Assembly (NCBI GenBank): GCA_905233585.1
Contig: CAJOFD010000032.1
Coordinates: 1 to 41,827, forward strand
DNA length: 41,827 nt
Direction: 5' to 3'
From: an uncultured Bacteroidales bacterium
GTDB lineage: Bacteria > Bacteroidota > Bacteroidia > Bacteroidales > WCHB1-69
Position numbers and translations under genes: made by a program. This document shows, piece after piece, positions 23,685-31,685 of the stretch. The number at the start of each line of letters is the position of its first letter. Position 1 is the stretch's first letter. The notes under the pieces are model-generated. The model had not been told where the DNA came from and did not search any database. It was given only the letters and a program-made list of their open reading frames with translations.

Positions 23685-25945
23685 ATGAATATGAAAAAGA
23701 TAAAATCGCTTATTGTGGCATTGTCTGTGTGTTCCGTTTTGTCGGCAAACACCAAAGACGAGCAAGCCCTCTATGACCTTATTGGGCGTATTGCTCCGCA
23801 ACATAAGAGCAATTTTGTATTTAGGCAGAAAAAACAAAAGACAGAAACCTATATCGTTGAATCCAAGGGCGGCAAAATAGTCATAACGGGCAGTAATGCC
23901 CAAGCAATGGCTGTGGGACTCAACTATTATCTCAAGTATGTTTGTCATACCACAGTTTCGTGGCGAGTTTCCAACCCTGTGGTGATGCCTGACGTGTTGC
24001 CGCCTACCAAGCGAATTGCTCAGACCGCTCGATGCGACAAGCGTTTCTTTCTTAATTATTGCACCTACGGTTATACCTTGCCGTGGTTTACTTGGACAGA
24101 TTGGGAGCGGCTCATCGATTGGATGGCACTCAATGGTATCAATATGCCGTTGGCCAATACCGGCATTGAGGAAATTGTCTATCGTGTTTATACGGGTCTT
24201 GGCATGAGTGACGAGGAAATCCGCTCTTTTTTTACTGGTCCCGCCCATTTGCCATGGCACCGCATGTCGAATATTGACAAATGGCAAGGTCCTTTGCCGC
24301 AGAGTTGGCTCAAGGGACAACTTGCCTTGCAAAAGAAAATAGTGGCTAAATTAACCACTTTCACCACTTCGGCTCCTCGGGACAGTCGGGCACGGTGAAG
24401 CGTCTGCGCACGGTGTTCCCTAATGCCAAGATTGGCAAGTTGCAGAATTGGGCGGGATTCAGCGATGAAACAAGTTGTTATTTTCTTGACCCGCAAGACA
24501 GTCTCTTTGCAGAGATTCAGAATCGCTATATCGGTGAAGTTATCAAGGAGTTCGGTACCGACCACATCTACAGCATTGACCCGTTCAATGAGATGAAACT
24601 TCCCTCGGAAGACCCTGCTTATCTTGCCACTGTTGCTAAAGGCATTTACAGCACACTCACTGGTGTGGATTCGCAGGCTATATGGTTGCAGATGACGTGG
24701 ATGTTTTATTTCGACAAAGCGACTTGGACACCTGAACGTGTCAAGGCTTTTCTCACTGCAGTGCCGTACGATAGGCTTATCCTGCTTGACTATTGGGGTG
24801 AGTATCAGGAAATATGGCGTCTTCATGAAAAATATCATGGGCAGCCTTATCTGTGGTGCTATCTCGGCAATTTTGGCGGAAATACGCACTACAATGCCGA
24901 TTTCAACAAGGTTCGCACGCGAGTGGAAAACACTTTCAAAGATGGAGGAAACAATTTCAGCGGTTTGGGTGCTACCCTTGAAGGTTTCGGCATAAATCCC
25001 GAAATGTACGAATTTTTCTACGAAAAAGCGTGGACAGACTATCCCTCCGATGAACTTTTCCTTCAGGCTCTCGCCGACAGGCATTGCGGATACGAGGATA
25101 CGGCTTTCCGCGAAGCATGGAAGACTCTTTACTATGACATTATTAATGGTCAGGAATATACAGGCAGTGCCAATACTGCTACCGAATATCCCCGTCTCAA
25201 CAAGGACAACGAGCCTTATTTCACTGCGTCTAAGGTAGCCGAGGGCAATGTGCTTGCTTGCAATGTTTGGCAGCAGTTGCTTTCCGCCCGACATACAGAC
25301 AATGCTCTCTTTGTATATGATGTTGTTAATCAGGGTAGGGAAGTGCTCGGCAATTATTTTTACTGCTTGCGCAACGATTTTTCGCAGGCCTGCTATGCCC
25401 GTGACATTGAAATGGCGGAGCAAAAAGCCCAAGAGATGCTTCAAACACTTGATGACCTTGATATGCTGCTGGGATTCCATGAGGAATTTTCTTTCAACAA
25501 GTGGGTGGACGATGCCCGCTTGTGGGGACAGACACCCGAAGAAAAAGAGTATTTCGAGGTGAATGCCCGAACACTGCTCACTACATGGGGTTTTAAAGGA
25601 CATTTGCTCCGCGATTATGCCCGCCGCACATGGCACGGGCTTGTGGCACATTTCTACAAGCACCGCTGGGAAATATTCATCAGCCATTCGCTTAATGCTG
25701 CACGAAAGGGAGTGGATGTAGATGCCACAAAACTGAAAGACGACATATTGCAGTTTGAGTGGAATTTCGCCCAAAAACTTTCCGATGCCGACCTAACCGA
25801 GGCTCCTTTTAACGGCACTCCCATAGAGGTAATGCGGAATATGGCCGGCAAGTATTCCCCGCTTATAGGGCAACAAGCCCAACAAAACGCTTCCAACAAG
25901 GGATACCAAAAGCAAAAAGAAGCAACACCGCACGATTTTTATTGA
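23685..25945 (+). pseudogene. GH89 alpha-N-acetylglucosaminidase gene, frameshifted
   Basis: Two adjacent frames together encode one NAGLU-type protein of about 750 residues. The first (23685-24398) has a short signal peptide (ending SAN) and the N-terminal domain with TLPWFTWTDWERLIDWMALNGINMPLA. The second (from about 24350, open to 25945) holds DPFNEMKLPSED (Glu at 24590-24592) and GATLEGFGINPEMYEFFYEKAW (Glu at 24980-24982), matching the two catalytic glutamates of human NAGLU. Between them, at 24347-24411, the conserved region that should read like GMTPVLQGFTGHVPAAL is garbled and a few bases short, so the frame is lost. GH89 enzymes remove terminal alpha-GlcNAc from mucin or heparan-type glycans. 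As written, the gene cannot yield a full enzyme. Confidence 0.85.
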
Positions 25946-26014
25946 TGGGGACTTTGCTTTGCGGATTTTTTTCAAAAAAATGTCTGAAAGGATAATTATT
26001 CCGAATTTTTGTTG

Positions 26015-26022
26015 TAATTTTG
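26015..26022 (+). promoter_or_regulatory. -7 box (TAATTTTG) upstream of the structured RNA and CsgG-like genes
   Basis: TAATTTTGCAACG fits TAnnTTTG with a trailing C. It would start transcription near 26029, about 55 bases before the first helix of the structured element and about 320 bases before the next start codon. No other convincing -7 box lies between it and 26347. Confidence 0.55.
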
Positions 26023-26084
26023 CAACGATAAAAACAAATAATAACCAAATAAAACGAAATGAATAGATAGAAAAGCGCAGATTT

Positions 26085-26282
26085 GCGTGAAATGAAACAA
26101 TATAAATAACAGCATTAAAACTGAAGTCTTCTCCTTTGAAATTTGGCGATTTTAGAATGAGGACATTACAGGTTTAAGTCAAAATGCTCGCGCGTAGCGT
26201 GAGACGGACTTATTTCTTGGTAATGTCAGGTTACGCCAAATACCTAAAGGAGCGGGAAACAAGGAAGTTTCACGCTTTTTTT
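26085..26282 (+). ncRNA. Long nested hairpin RNA with closing helix and U-tract (unassigned; 6S-like or leader)
   Basis: Six helices nest inside one another. GCGTGAAA 26085-26092 pairs with TTTCACGC 26268-26275. CTCCTTT 26131-26137 pairs with AAAGGAG 26246-26252. ATTTGGCG 26141-26148 pairs with CGCCAAAT 26234-26241. GACATTAC 26162-26169 pairs with GTAATGTC 26220-26227. TAAGTC 26175-26180 pairs with GACTTA 26207-26212. CTCGCGC 26187-26193 pairs with GCGTGAG 26197-26203 across a GTA loop. Seven T follow the outer helix directly. A competing small hairpin (GAAAC 26256-26260 with GTTTC 26267-26271) would break the outer helix. A second hairpin (CTTGTT 26286-26291 with AACAAG 26302-26307) follows. 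The region encodes no protein. It could be a free small RNA of the 6S type or a switch-like leader of the two following genes. I do not recognise it as tmRNA, SRP RNA or RNase P RNA. Confidence 0.7.
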
Positions 26283-26346
26283 GTGCTTGTTTGGAAACAG
26301 GAACAAGTAAAATCAATCAAGAAATAATAATTTAAATCTTAAGAAA

Positions 26347-27048
26347 ATGAAAAAAGTAACAAAATTCTTCATGGCAGCCTTATTGGCTGGAATTTGCAGA
26401 TTGGGGTATGCACAGGAATTTCTGAATGCTCCAAAACCTAACGAGAAAGTACTAGGCACTATCTTGTCAAAAGAGTTGGGCAGTTGTACATCTGGCTGTT
26501 GGGGGACACCAGCGCAATGGTATCAAGCACTTATCAACAAAGCAATGATACAATATCCTACAAAAGTCATTGATATCAGACAAATGATACCAAGTGTTGA
26601 AGATCATTCGAATTGTCCATGGAAGGGACCTGTGATAGGAAAAGTTGTAGATTTAGGTGGTAGTCCGGAAACACAAAGTTTGGAAAGTCTTTCCAAAGCC
26701 ATGGACAAAGCCTTGCGCAATGTCCGTGAAGGCTCAAGAGTTGCAATTGATATGGTAACAGTATCGGGTGGGGTTTCAATCAACCGTGAAGACCTGAAAG
26801 ACCAAATCATAGATGCCTTGCTGGATAAGGGTTACAAGGTCGTAGCAAAAGATTACCTAGAAAAGATGTACGAGGAGCAAGAAGCCCAGCAAAGTGGTAT
26901 CTATAATGAAAACACTACCGTTAAGGAAAACAACTTCTCCGCCGTGGGCTACTACATCAATGTGAAGGTTACGGAAACCTCGCTGCGGGTGCAGGTGGTC
27001 AATGTGAGCACGGGAGAATATGAAGGCAATTCAACGATAAACTTTTAA
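26347..27048 (+). CDS. Secreted protein with CsgG/LpoB-like C-terminal domain (first of a tandem pair)
   Basis: 233 residues with a Sec signal (about 1-22, ending GYA-Q). The first ~130 residues contain a short CTSGCWGTPAQWYQAL stretch with two cysteines. From about residue 140 the sequence (DLKDQIIDALLDKGYKVVAKDYLEKMYEEQ, QQSGIYNENTTVK, NFSAVGYYINVKVTE, VQVVNVSTGEYEG) follows the pattern of CsgG and LpoB proteins: a helix ending in xVVxRxxLxxLxxEQ, then SGI, and a two-strand unit ending in VDVxTGE. Those families act in the envelope as secretion pore or synthase activators. No lipobox is present, so it should be periplasmic or secreted. It is a paralogue of the next gene. The role is unknown. 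Confidence 0.72.
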   Translation: MKKVTKFFMAALLAGICRLGYAQEFLNAPKPNEKVLGTILSKELGSCTSGCWGTPAQWYQALINKAMIQYPTKVIDIRQMIPSVEDHSNCPWKGPVIGKVVDLGGSPETQSLESLSKAMDKALRNVREGSRVAIDMVTVSGGVSINREDLKDQIIDALLDKGYKVVAKDYLEKMYEEQEAQQSGIYNENTTVKENNFSAVGYYINVKVTETSLRVQVVNVSTGEYEGNSTINF

Positions 27049-27060
27049 ACATATAGGATT

Positions 27061-27741
27061 ATGAAAGCAAAAAGAATCATTATTTTGGCATTGTCCGTAT
27101 TATGGGGTTGGGGTAGTGTCGTGGCACAGGAAAATTACACAAAGGCACAGGAGTCTCCCAAACAAAAAGAATCGGTAATTGGTAAGGATGTGCGTACCCG
27201 CAACGGCTACAACGGTTTTCAGTCAGCCTACAAGGCGGCACTGCGTGAAGCCCAACAAGCCTATCCTAAAAAGAATGTCGCTATACGCAATCTCACCAAG
27301 GGAGAAGTGAAAATATACGGTGGCGATATTACAAACTACTATACTTATACAATAGTAGAGTTGCCAAGTCTGTTGTCTCAAAAAATCTTCGAGGCCATAA
27401 ACAAAGCTACGGGAGAAATAGAGGAGGGCAACCGCTTTGCCTTGGACAAAATCACCGTCACCGATGAATCTGCAGACAAAGCCCAAGTCAAAAGTCAGAT
27501 TGTAAATGCGTTAAAAAGCAAAGCATACAAAGTTGTCGCCAAAGAGCAGTTGGAAAAACTGTACAAAGAACAACAAGGTCAGCAAAGTGGCATCTACAAC
27601 GACAAAACTACGGTAAAACTTGGAAACTTTACTGCAGTAGGTTATTTTCTTTCAGCCAGAATCACTCTTGAATATGTCCAAATGCAAGTTGTCAATGTCA
27701 GCACAGGTGAGATAGAGGGTGATGTAACGGTAAATATGTAA
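27061..27741 (+). CDS. Secreted protein with CsgG/LpoB-like C-terminal domain (second of a tandem pair)
   Basis: 226 residues with a Sec signal (about 1-22, ending VVA-Q). The C-terminal half aligns closely with the preceding gene: YKVVAKEQLEKLYKEQQGQQ, SGIYNDKTTVKLGNFTAVGY and VQVVNVSTGEIEG-like MQVVNVSTGEIEG. Here the N-terminal half differs: it lacks the cysteine pair and has AYKAALREAQQAYPKKNVAIRN. The 12-base gap and shared direction make the two an operon, probably read from the promoter at 26015 through the structured element. As with its partner, a role in envelope assembly or surface display is suggested only by the domain pattern. Confidence 0.72.
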   Translation: MKAKRIIILALSVLWGWGSVVAQENYTKAQESPKQKESVIGKDVRTRNGYNGFQSAYKAALREAQQAYPKKNVAIRNLTKGEVKIYGGDITNYYTYTIVELPSLLSQKIFEAINKATGEIEEGNRFALDKITVTDESADKAQVKSQIVNALKSKAYKVVAKEQLEKLYKEQQGQQSGIYNDKTTVKLGNFTAVGYFLSARITLEYVQMQVVNVSTGEIEGDVTVNM

Positions 27742-27840
27742 AAATCCGTTAAGAAAAACTAAAGACTTTGGCAAAACGTTCCGCAACTCAAGCGAAAACT
27801 TGGATTGCGGTATATGTCGGTATGAAGATATTTGGGCTTA

Positions 27841-27870
27841 AAGCGGAGTTGCAGACTTGCAACTCCGCTT
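27841..27870 (+). terminator. Strong intergenic hairpin, likely bidirectional terminator
   Basis: AAGCGGAGTTGCA (27841-27853) pairs perfectly with TGCAACTCCGCTT (27858-27870) around a GACT loop. No U-tract of note follows. A weaker hairpin precedes it (CCGCAA 27781-27786 with TTGCGG 27805-27810, and an inner CAAG/CTTG). It separates the convergent tandem genes at 27741 and 27914. Confidence 0.65.
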
Positions 27871-27913
27871 GCCTTTGTCAGGTTTTCACCCTATATTGAA
27901 ATTGAATTTGTCT

Positions 27914-28363
27914 TTACTGCAAATTTTTCAATGTTTCATATTGTTCGGGTGAAATTTTGAGAACTGGGGAAGTTTTTCCCTCCATTATTTGAGTATAGTC
28001 AAAGTATTGGGCATAATACACGTCCTTTTTTTTCTGATACAACAGAGAAATCAGTGCACCGCCTTGTTCTTGCAGATGAATATCAATAGAGGCAGATTCT
28101 CCGTTAAGGAATGAGAAAATGCATTCTTTGTCCATTCTTGAGACATGGATACATTCCTCATGAAACACACCAGATGCATCTGCAATTTTATACCCGTGAA
28201 TATACAGCGGGGCCAGACACAAACCGCATGCAATAATGCTATAACCCAATTCTTGCCAACTGGTCCCGAAGGGCAGAAAGGCAACACCTGTCAATATAAC
28301 AGACAAAATTACAATAATATCACTCCAAAGGAATGCTTTTTGGATATTTTTATTCTTTTTCAT
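27914..28363 (-). CDS. Two-helix membrane protein, paralogue of the upstream gene
   Basis: 149 residues with two N-terminal membrane helices (about 13-32 and 37-55) and a soluble C-terminal domain of about 90 residues. That domain shares a pattern with the next gene upstream: FxFLNG, then a GGxLxxLLYxKK stretch, YAQYFDY, and a final ISPEQYETLKN helix. The start overlaps the upstream gene's stop by four bases (ATGA on the minus strand). The layout resembles PH-like-domain membrane proteins, but no family is recognised and no function is assigned. The AT-rich codon use matches the surrounding block. Confidence 0.65.
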   Translation of the reverse strand: MKKNKNIQKAFLWSDIIVILSVILTGVAFLPFGTSWQELGYSIIACGLCLAPLYIHGYKIADASGVFHEECIHVSRMDKECIFSFLNGESASIDIHLQEQGGALISLLYQKKKDVYYAQYFDYTQIMEGKTSPVLKISPEQYETLKNLQ

Positions 28364-28797
28364 ATCTTTTCAATTAGGATTTGAGCATCAGAAGAATTTA
28401 ATTCGATAATTTCTGTGATTTTTCTAAAATCAAGGTCTTGGAAAACAGATACTTGTGCATATGCTGTTTTTCCTTCTTTATTGAACCATACTTCCAGCAA
28501 AAATGTGCCACCTTCGTTACCTTTGATAAGGTGGGGCTCTTTATTTTGTCCGTTAAGAAAATCCAATACGGATTGTTGGCATTTCCTGCTCAATTCAATA
28601 CTCTTTTTTTGTAATACAAATCCTTGATTATTGAATTTATATCCTGATTTATGCAAAAGAAAAAAAAGCAGCCCGCAAAGAATAATGACTATTCCTAAAA
28701 TGTTATTGACAAAAATTAGCACAATACCTGCAACTAAAATAAGAGCTGAAACAAAAATATCTCTATTTGAATGTACTTTTACAAAATTATTTTCCAT
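28360..28797 (-). CDS. Two-helix membrane protein, first of a paralogous pair
   Basis: 145 residues: two hydrophobic helices near 13-33 and 34-50 (a tight hairpin), then a soluble domain with LDFLNGQNKEPHLIKGNEGG, FLLEVWFNKEGKTAYAQVSVFQDLDF and a terminal helix IELNSSDAQILIEKI. The same order of motifs occurs in the downstream gene at 27914-28363, although overall identity is low, so the pair probably arose by an old tandem duplication. No catalytic residues are evident. The function is unknown. A -7 box for this minus-strand operon was not found. Confidence 0.65.
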   Translation of the reverse strand: MENNFVKVHSNRDIFVSALILVAGIVLIFVNNILGIVIILCGLLFFLLHKSGYKFNNQGFVLQKKSIELSRKCQQSVLDFLNGQNKEPHLIKGNEGGTFLLEVWFNKEGKTAYAQVSVFQDLDFRKITEIIELNSSDAQILIEKI

Positions 28798-28822
28798 GAT
28801 TAATAAATTGATTTATAATTTA

Positions 28823-28864
28823 TAATAATAATAATAATAAGGTTTCCATATAAGCATGGATACC
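28823..28864 (-). terminator. TAA repeat plus hairpin, possible minus-strand terminator
   Basis: Six TAA units (28823-28840) adjoin a hairpin in which GGTTTCCAT (28841-28849) pairs with ATGGATACC (28856-28864) with one mismatch. Read on the minus strand, the hairpin is followed by a T-rich TTATTATT tract, which fits termination of transcripts coming from the broken gene at 28936-29329. The short repeat could also be slippage-prone. Confidence 0.45.
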
Positions 28865-28935
28865 TCATACAACAATATTCCTAAACTTATACGGAAGATA
28901 TTGTTATAAAATAAATTTCAATGATTTATCGGAGG

Positions 28936-29329
28936 CTAAATGCGAAGTCTTTTAATAAAGAAAAGGTATCGCACCTTTGAAAAGACTCCGGATATTGCAG
29001 TTATATCGGTAATGTAAAAATGATGGAGATTTCCATCGATGTTTTTTTCGCTTTTGATAAATTTGAAAGGTGTTTTCTTTGCAGATTGATTGCGTTCATT
29101 GCTATATTGAACACGCAAACTCATGTTTATTCCACCTTCTTCTCCCAAAGAAATAAGATTTTGTATGGAAGAAAGGAGTATGTAATTTTTTTCAAAAGAA
29201 TTGCTATTGTCTCCTGAATTGGTCGGCAGTGTTAAAATACGTTCTGTTGAGATGTTTTCAACAGAATTGCATTGTTTTGCAGTGCAAAATAGCAGAATGA
29301 TTTAATATTATGTTTTGCAAGTATTTCAT
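28936..29329 (-). pseudogene. Broken lipoprotein-like gene of unknown family
   Basis: A minus-strand ATG (29329-29327) begins MKYLQNIIL. The frame is lost near 29302, and the +1 frame then continues as IILLFCTAKQCNSVEN, a plausible rest of a signal peptide, and stays open to TAG at 28936-28938. It passes through protein-like sequence such as SFEKNYILLSSIQNLISLGE and ERNQSAKKTPFKFIKSEKN. The repaired product would be about 130 residues and apparently exported. A -7 box lies at the right place (29360-29353). A single-base frameshift therefore separates the signal from the body, or the read is in error there. The family is unknown. Confidence 0.5.
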
Positions 29330-29352
29330 TATTAAAGTAACCGAATTCGTTG

Positions 29353-29360
29353 CAAAAGTA
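29353..29360 (-). promoter_or_regulatory. -7 box (TACTTTTG, minus strand) of the broken lipoprotein gene
   Basis: CAAAAGTA on the plus strand is TACTTTTG on the minus strand, followed by the usual C. It lies 23 bases before the ATG at 29329. No -33 element is obvious. Confidence 0.45.
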
Positions 29361-29502
29361 CAATTTTTTTGTTGTAGTTCGGAAATTTTTTGTACTTTGA
29401 TTTTCTCTCACTGCTTTTTCCTTGAAAAAAGGGCTTTCATACACCCGAAAAGCCATTTGGTACAGAACTAAGTCAAGTTCATACTATTCACAGAAAATCT
29501 GC

Positions 29503-29532
29503 TTGTTATCTCTGTTTTTGCTTATATTTTTG
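29503..29532 (+). promoter_or_regulatory. Promoter of the transglutaminase-like gene
   Basis: TTG (29503-29505) and TATTTTTG (29525-29532) are separated by 19 bases, the standard -33/-7 arrangement. The leader to the ATG at 29565 is about 26 bases. Confidence 0.65.
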
Positions 29533-29564
29533 CAACAGAGTTAAACATTTAAATTTTTAAAGTT

Positions 29565-30728
29565 ATGGTAAAGGAAAATATAAACACAGGGTATGCTATT
29601 CAAACAAAAGAACAAAATGAGGGAGAAAACACTTCGGGTGAAGTTTTTTGGGGTATTTTTATATGGTTGATGACGACCATAATTACCATTCTACTTTTCT
29701 GTTATTGCTCCAATATATTACCAAATCCCGATTGGATTTTAAATCTTGACAGATGTTTGTTGTTTGTCATTGTTTATTTTATAGCGTATATTATAGTTTG
29801 TTGGTTGAGATATTTGTTTTTTGTAGCGGCTTGTTTTTGTATTGTTTTATTGTCTTATGGAAGTATTAATAATAGTTATGGTTGGGGAAATGCATGTTCC
29901 GATTATATAGCAATCTCATTCGATCAAAAGTTAAGATTAAGAGATAAAGAAATTCGTTTTGCTTGCGACTATCAAGCCTCTTCGGTAAGGTCTTTTGCAC
30001 TTAATCACACATCTTCCTTAAGTCTGAATATTGACACAAAAGTGATTCCGTTTTCCGGAGAAAAAGGTATGGTTAAGGAAATCCACAAATATTATGATAC
30101 GCTTAACAAATACGATAGGGCAATAAAAAAAGTACAAAAAGAGATAAACGAAAACCAACAATTCTATTCCCTTTTTAATTTTTATAATAGTTATAAAGAA
30201 AACGAAAGATATTTGACCAATCTAAAAGCATATCGGGACAATTGTGCTTCTCAATTGAAATATATGGAAATTGTCAATGATTTTTATAAAAAAATTCCAT
30301 ACAAAACCATTATACAAGTATTTTCCATATTCAAATATGTTAATGAACAATGGGATTATGTTTGTGACCCTGACGGAGAAGAATATTTTGCCAAGGCAAG
30401 TGAAAGTATTCATACCTTAAAGGGTGATTGTGATGATTATGCCATACTTCTCGCTTCTTGTATACAAGCAATTGGGGGTACGTCTCGAATAGTACTGACA
30501 CACAATCACGCTTTCCCTGAATTTAAAATAGAAAAAGAAAATTTTGACGATGCTTGTTTTCTAATAAAAACATTCTTTGACAAAGAAATAAAAGGACAGC
30601 AAATTCATTTTCAAGTTGATGCTAAGAATGAAAATATAATATGGCTCAATATGGATTGTGGAAAATATCCGGGAGAAAAATTTTATGAAGAAGATTTTAA
30701 AATCTCTTCTGTAATATATTTCAAATAA
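29565..30728 (+). CDS. Membrane-anchored transglutaminase-like (Cys-His-Asp) protein
   Basis: 387 residues. Membrane helices lie near 28-48 and 62-100, followed by a helical, Lys/Glu-rich middle (about 165-245, probable coiled coil). The C-terminal transglutaminase-like core has Cys289 in LKGDCDDYAILLASCIQAIG, His315 in THNHAFPEF and Asp364 in IWLNMDCGKYPG, the three residues of the papain-like triad. Bacterial members act as proteases, amidases or transferases on proteins or peptidoglycan-linked targets. The specific one here is unknown. The gene stands alone between its own promoter and a terminator hairpin, in an AT-rich block. Confidence 0.8.
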   Translation: MVKENINTGYAIQTKEQNEGENTSGEVFWGIFIWLMTTIITILLFCYCSNILPNPDWILNLDRCLLFVIVYFIAYIIVCWLRYLFFVAACFCIVLLSYGSINNSYGWGNACSDYIAISFDQKLRLRDKEIRFACDYQASSVRSFALNHTSSLSLNIDTKVIPFSGEKGMVKEIHKYYDTLNKYDRAIKKVQKEINENQQFYSLFNFYNSYKENERYLTNLKAYRDNCASQLKYMEIVNDFYKKIPYKTIIQVFSIFKYVNEQWDYVCDPDGEEYFAKASESIHTLKGDCDDYAILLASCIQAIGGTSRIVLTHNHAFPEFKIEKENFDDACFLIKTFFDKEIKGQQIHFQVDAKNENIIWLNMDCGKYPGEKFYEEDFKISSVIYFK

Positions 30729-30780
30729 CATCAAAATCAAGTAAAGTTAGATAAATAATCTTTTACTATAACTTGATATA

Positions 30781-30810
30781 GGTTGTTGTATAACAATCTG
30801 TATCTTTTTT
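30781..30810 (+). terminator. Terminator after the transglutaminase-like gene
   Basis: GGTTGTT (30781-30787) pairs with AACAATC (30792-30798) over a GTAT loop with one G-T pair, and a run of six T follows (about 30805-30810). An alternative upstream stem, ATCAAGT (30736-30742) with ACTTGAT (30771-30777), precedes it. Confidence 0.55.
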
Positions 30811-30857
30811 ATAACTTTGCTTGTTGAATCTATAATTTTCATCTTTCTAACATGAAT

Positions 30858-30890
30858 TTGCAAAAAAAAGAAAAAAAATAGTACTTTTGT
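30858..30890 (+). promoter_or_regulatory. Promoter of the 5-alpha-reductase-like operon
   Basis: TTTG (about 30858-30861) and TACTTTTG (about 30883-30890) are about 21 bases apart and about 18 bases ahead of the ATG at 30909. This is one of the best -33/-7 pairs in the window. Confidence 0.65.
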
Positions 30891-30908
30891 ATTTTTTATA
30901 TCATAAAT

Positions 30909-31676
30909 ATGAATATGGAAAGTTTTAACATTTTTTTATGGATAATGGTGGGTATTGCCGCCATCGTTTTTGTTTCTTTGTATTTTGTAAAAGCAGGTTA
31001 TGGTATTTTTATAGATAAAAAATGGGGAGCAACAATCAATAACAAAATAGGTTGGGTTTTGATGGAAGCCCCTGTTTGTTTGTCTATGTTTTGTTTTTGG
31101 TTGTTTAGCGACAGACGCTTTGAACTGGTACCGTTACTTATTTTCATTATATTTGAAATACATTATGTGCAAAGAACTTTTATTTTTCCTTTTTTGATGA
31201 AAGGCAAAAGCAGAATGCCCCTTGCTATTATGTTTATGGGTATATTTTTTAATTTGGCCAATGCCGTTATGCAAGGTTATTGGATATTTTATTTGTCCCC
31301 TGAAAATAAATATACCAACGAATGGTTATTGACACCTCAATTTATTGGTGGTACCATTTTGTTCTTTATCGGCTTTATTATCAATATAGATTCAGACAGA
31401 AGAATAAGAAACCTACGTCAGTCGGGCGATACAAAACATTATTTACCGCACGGAGGAATGTTCAATTTTGTAACCTCTGCCAATTATTTGGGGGAATTGA
31501 TGGAATGGGCAGGTTTTGCTATTTTAACATGGTCATTCTCAGGTTTGGTATTTTTCATCTGGACTTTTGCCAATTTGGTACCTCGTGCAAATGCTATTTA
31601 TAACAAATATCAGATAGAATTTGCAGATCAAATGCAAAACAAACATTTAAAATGCGTATTTCCTTTTATTTATTAA
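30909..31676 (+). CDS. Steroid 5-alpha-reductase (SRD5A) family membrane enzyme
   Basis: 255 residues, the same size as human SRD5A1/2 and with the same layout of about seven membrane helices. Conserved blocks include IHYVQRTFIFP (85-94; compare HYxxRTLIYP), IDSDRRIRNLR, and YLPHGGMFNFVTSANYLGELMEWAGFA (178-204), which is the NADPH/steroid-binding region and nearly matches the mammalian sequence around GGLFEYVT and NYFGE. The C-terminal HxWYxxKFxDYP block is altered (YNKYQIEFADQMQ), but the final FPFIY is kept. These enzymes reduce the 4-ene of 3-oxo-4-ene steroids. It is followed 9 bases later by an Old Yellow Enzyme-type gene. Steroid or bile-acid reduction is inferred; lipid-isoprenoid substrates are possible. 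Confidence 0.9.
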   Translation: MNMESFNIFLWIMVGIAAIVFVSLYFVKAGYGIFIDKKWGATINNKIGWVLMEAPVCLSMFCFWLFSDRRFELVPLLIFIIFEIHYVQRTFIFPFLMKGKSRMPLAIMFMGIFFNLANAVMQGYWIFYLSPENKYTNEWLLTPQFIGGTILFFIGFIINIDSDRRIRNLRQSGDTKHYLPHGGMFNFVTSANYLGELMEWAGFAILTWSFSGLVFFIWTFANLVPRANAIYNKYQIEFADQMQNKHLKCVFPFIY

Positions 31677-31685
31677 TCTCATAAA

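Noticed and set aside
24188..25774. 528-residue minus-strand open frame opposite the GH89 gene
   Set aside because: Composition is that of antisense to a GC-rich third-position gene; the plus strand has catalytic GH89 motifs.
26161..26252. Inverted repeats considered as the ends of a small transposable element (MITE)
   Set aside because: The helices are nested with internal loops and are followed by a U-tract; no target-site duplication flanks them, so RNA structure is the better explanation.
28823..28840. Six TAA units as a phase-variation tract
   Set aside because: Lies outside any gene and behind, not within, a promoter on either strand; a T-rich terminator tail is simpler.
29232..29456. 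74-residue minus-strand frame
   Set aside because: Overlaps the promoter and start of the broken lipoprotein gene in another frame and has no protein-like pattern.
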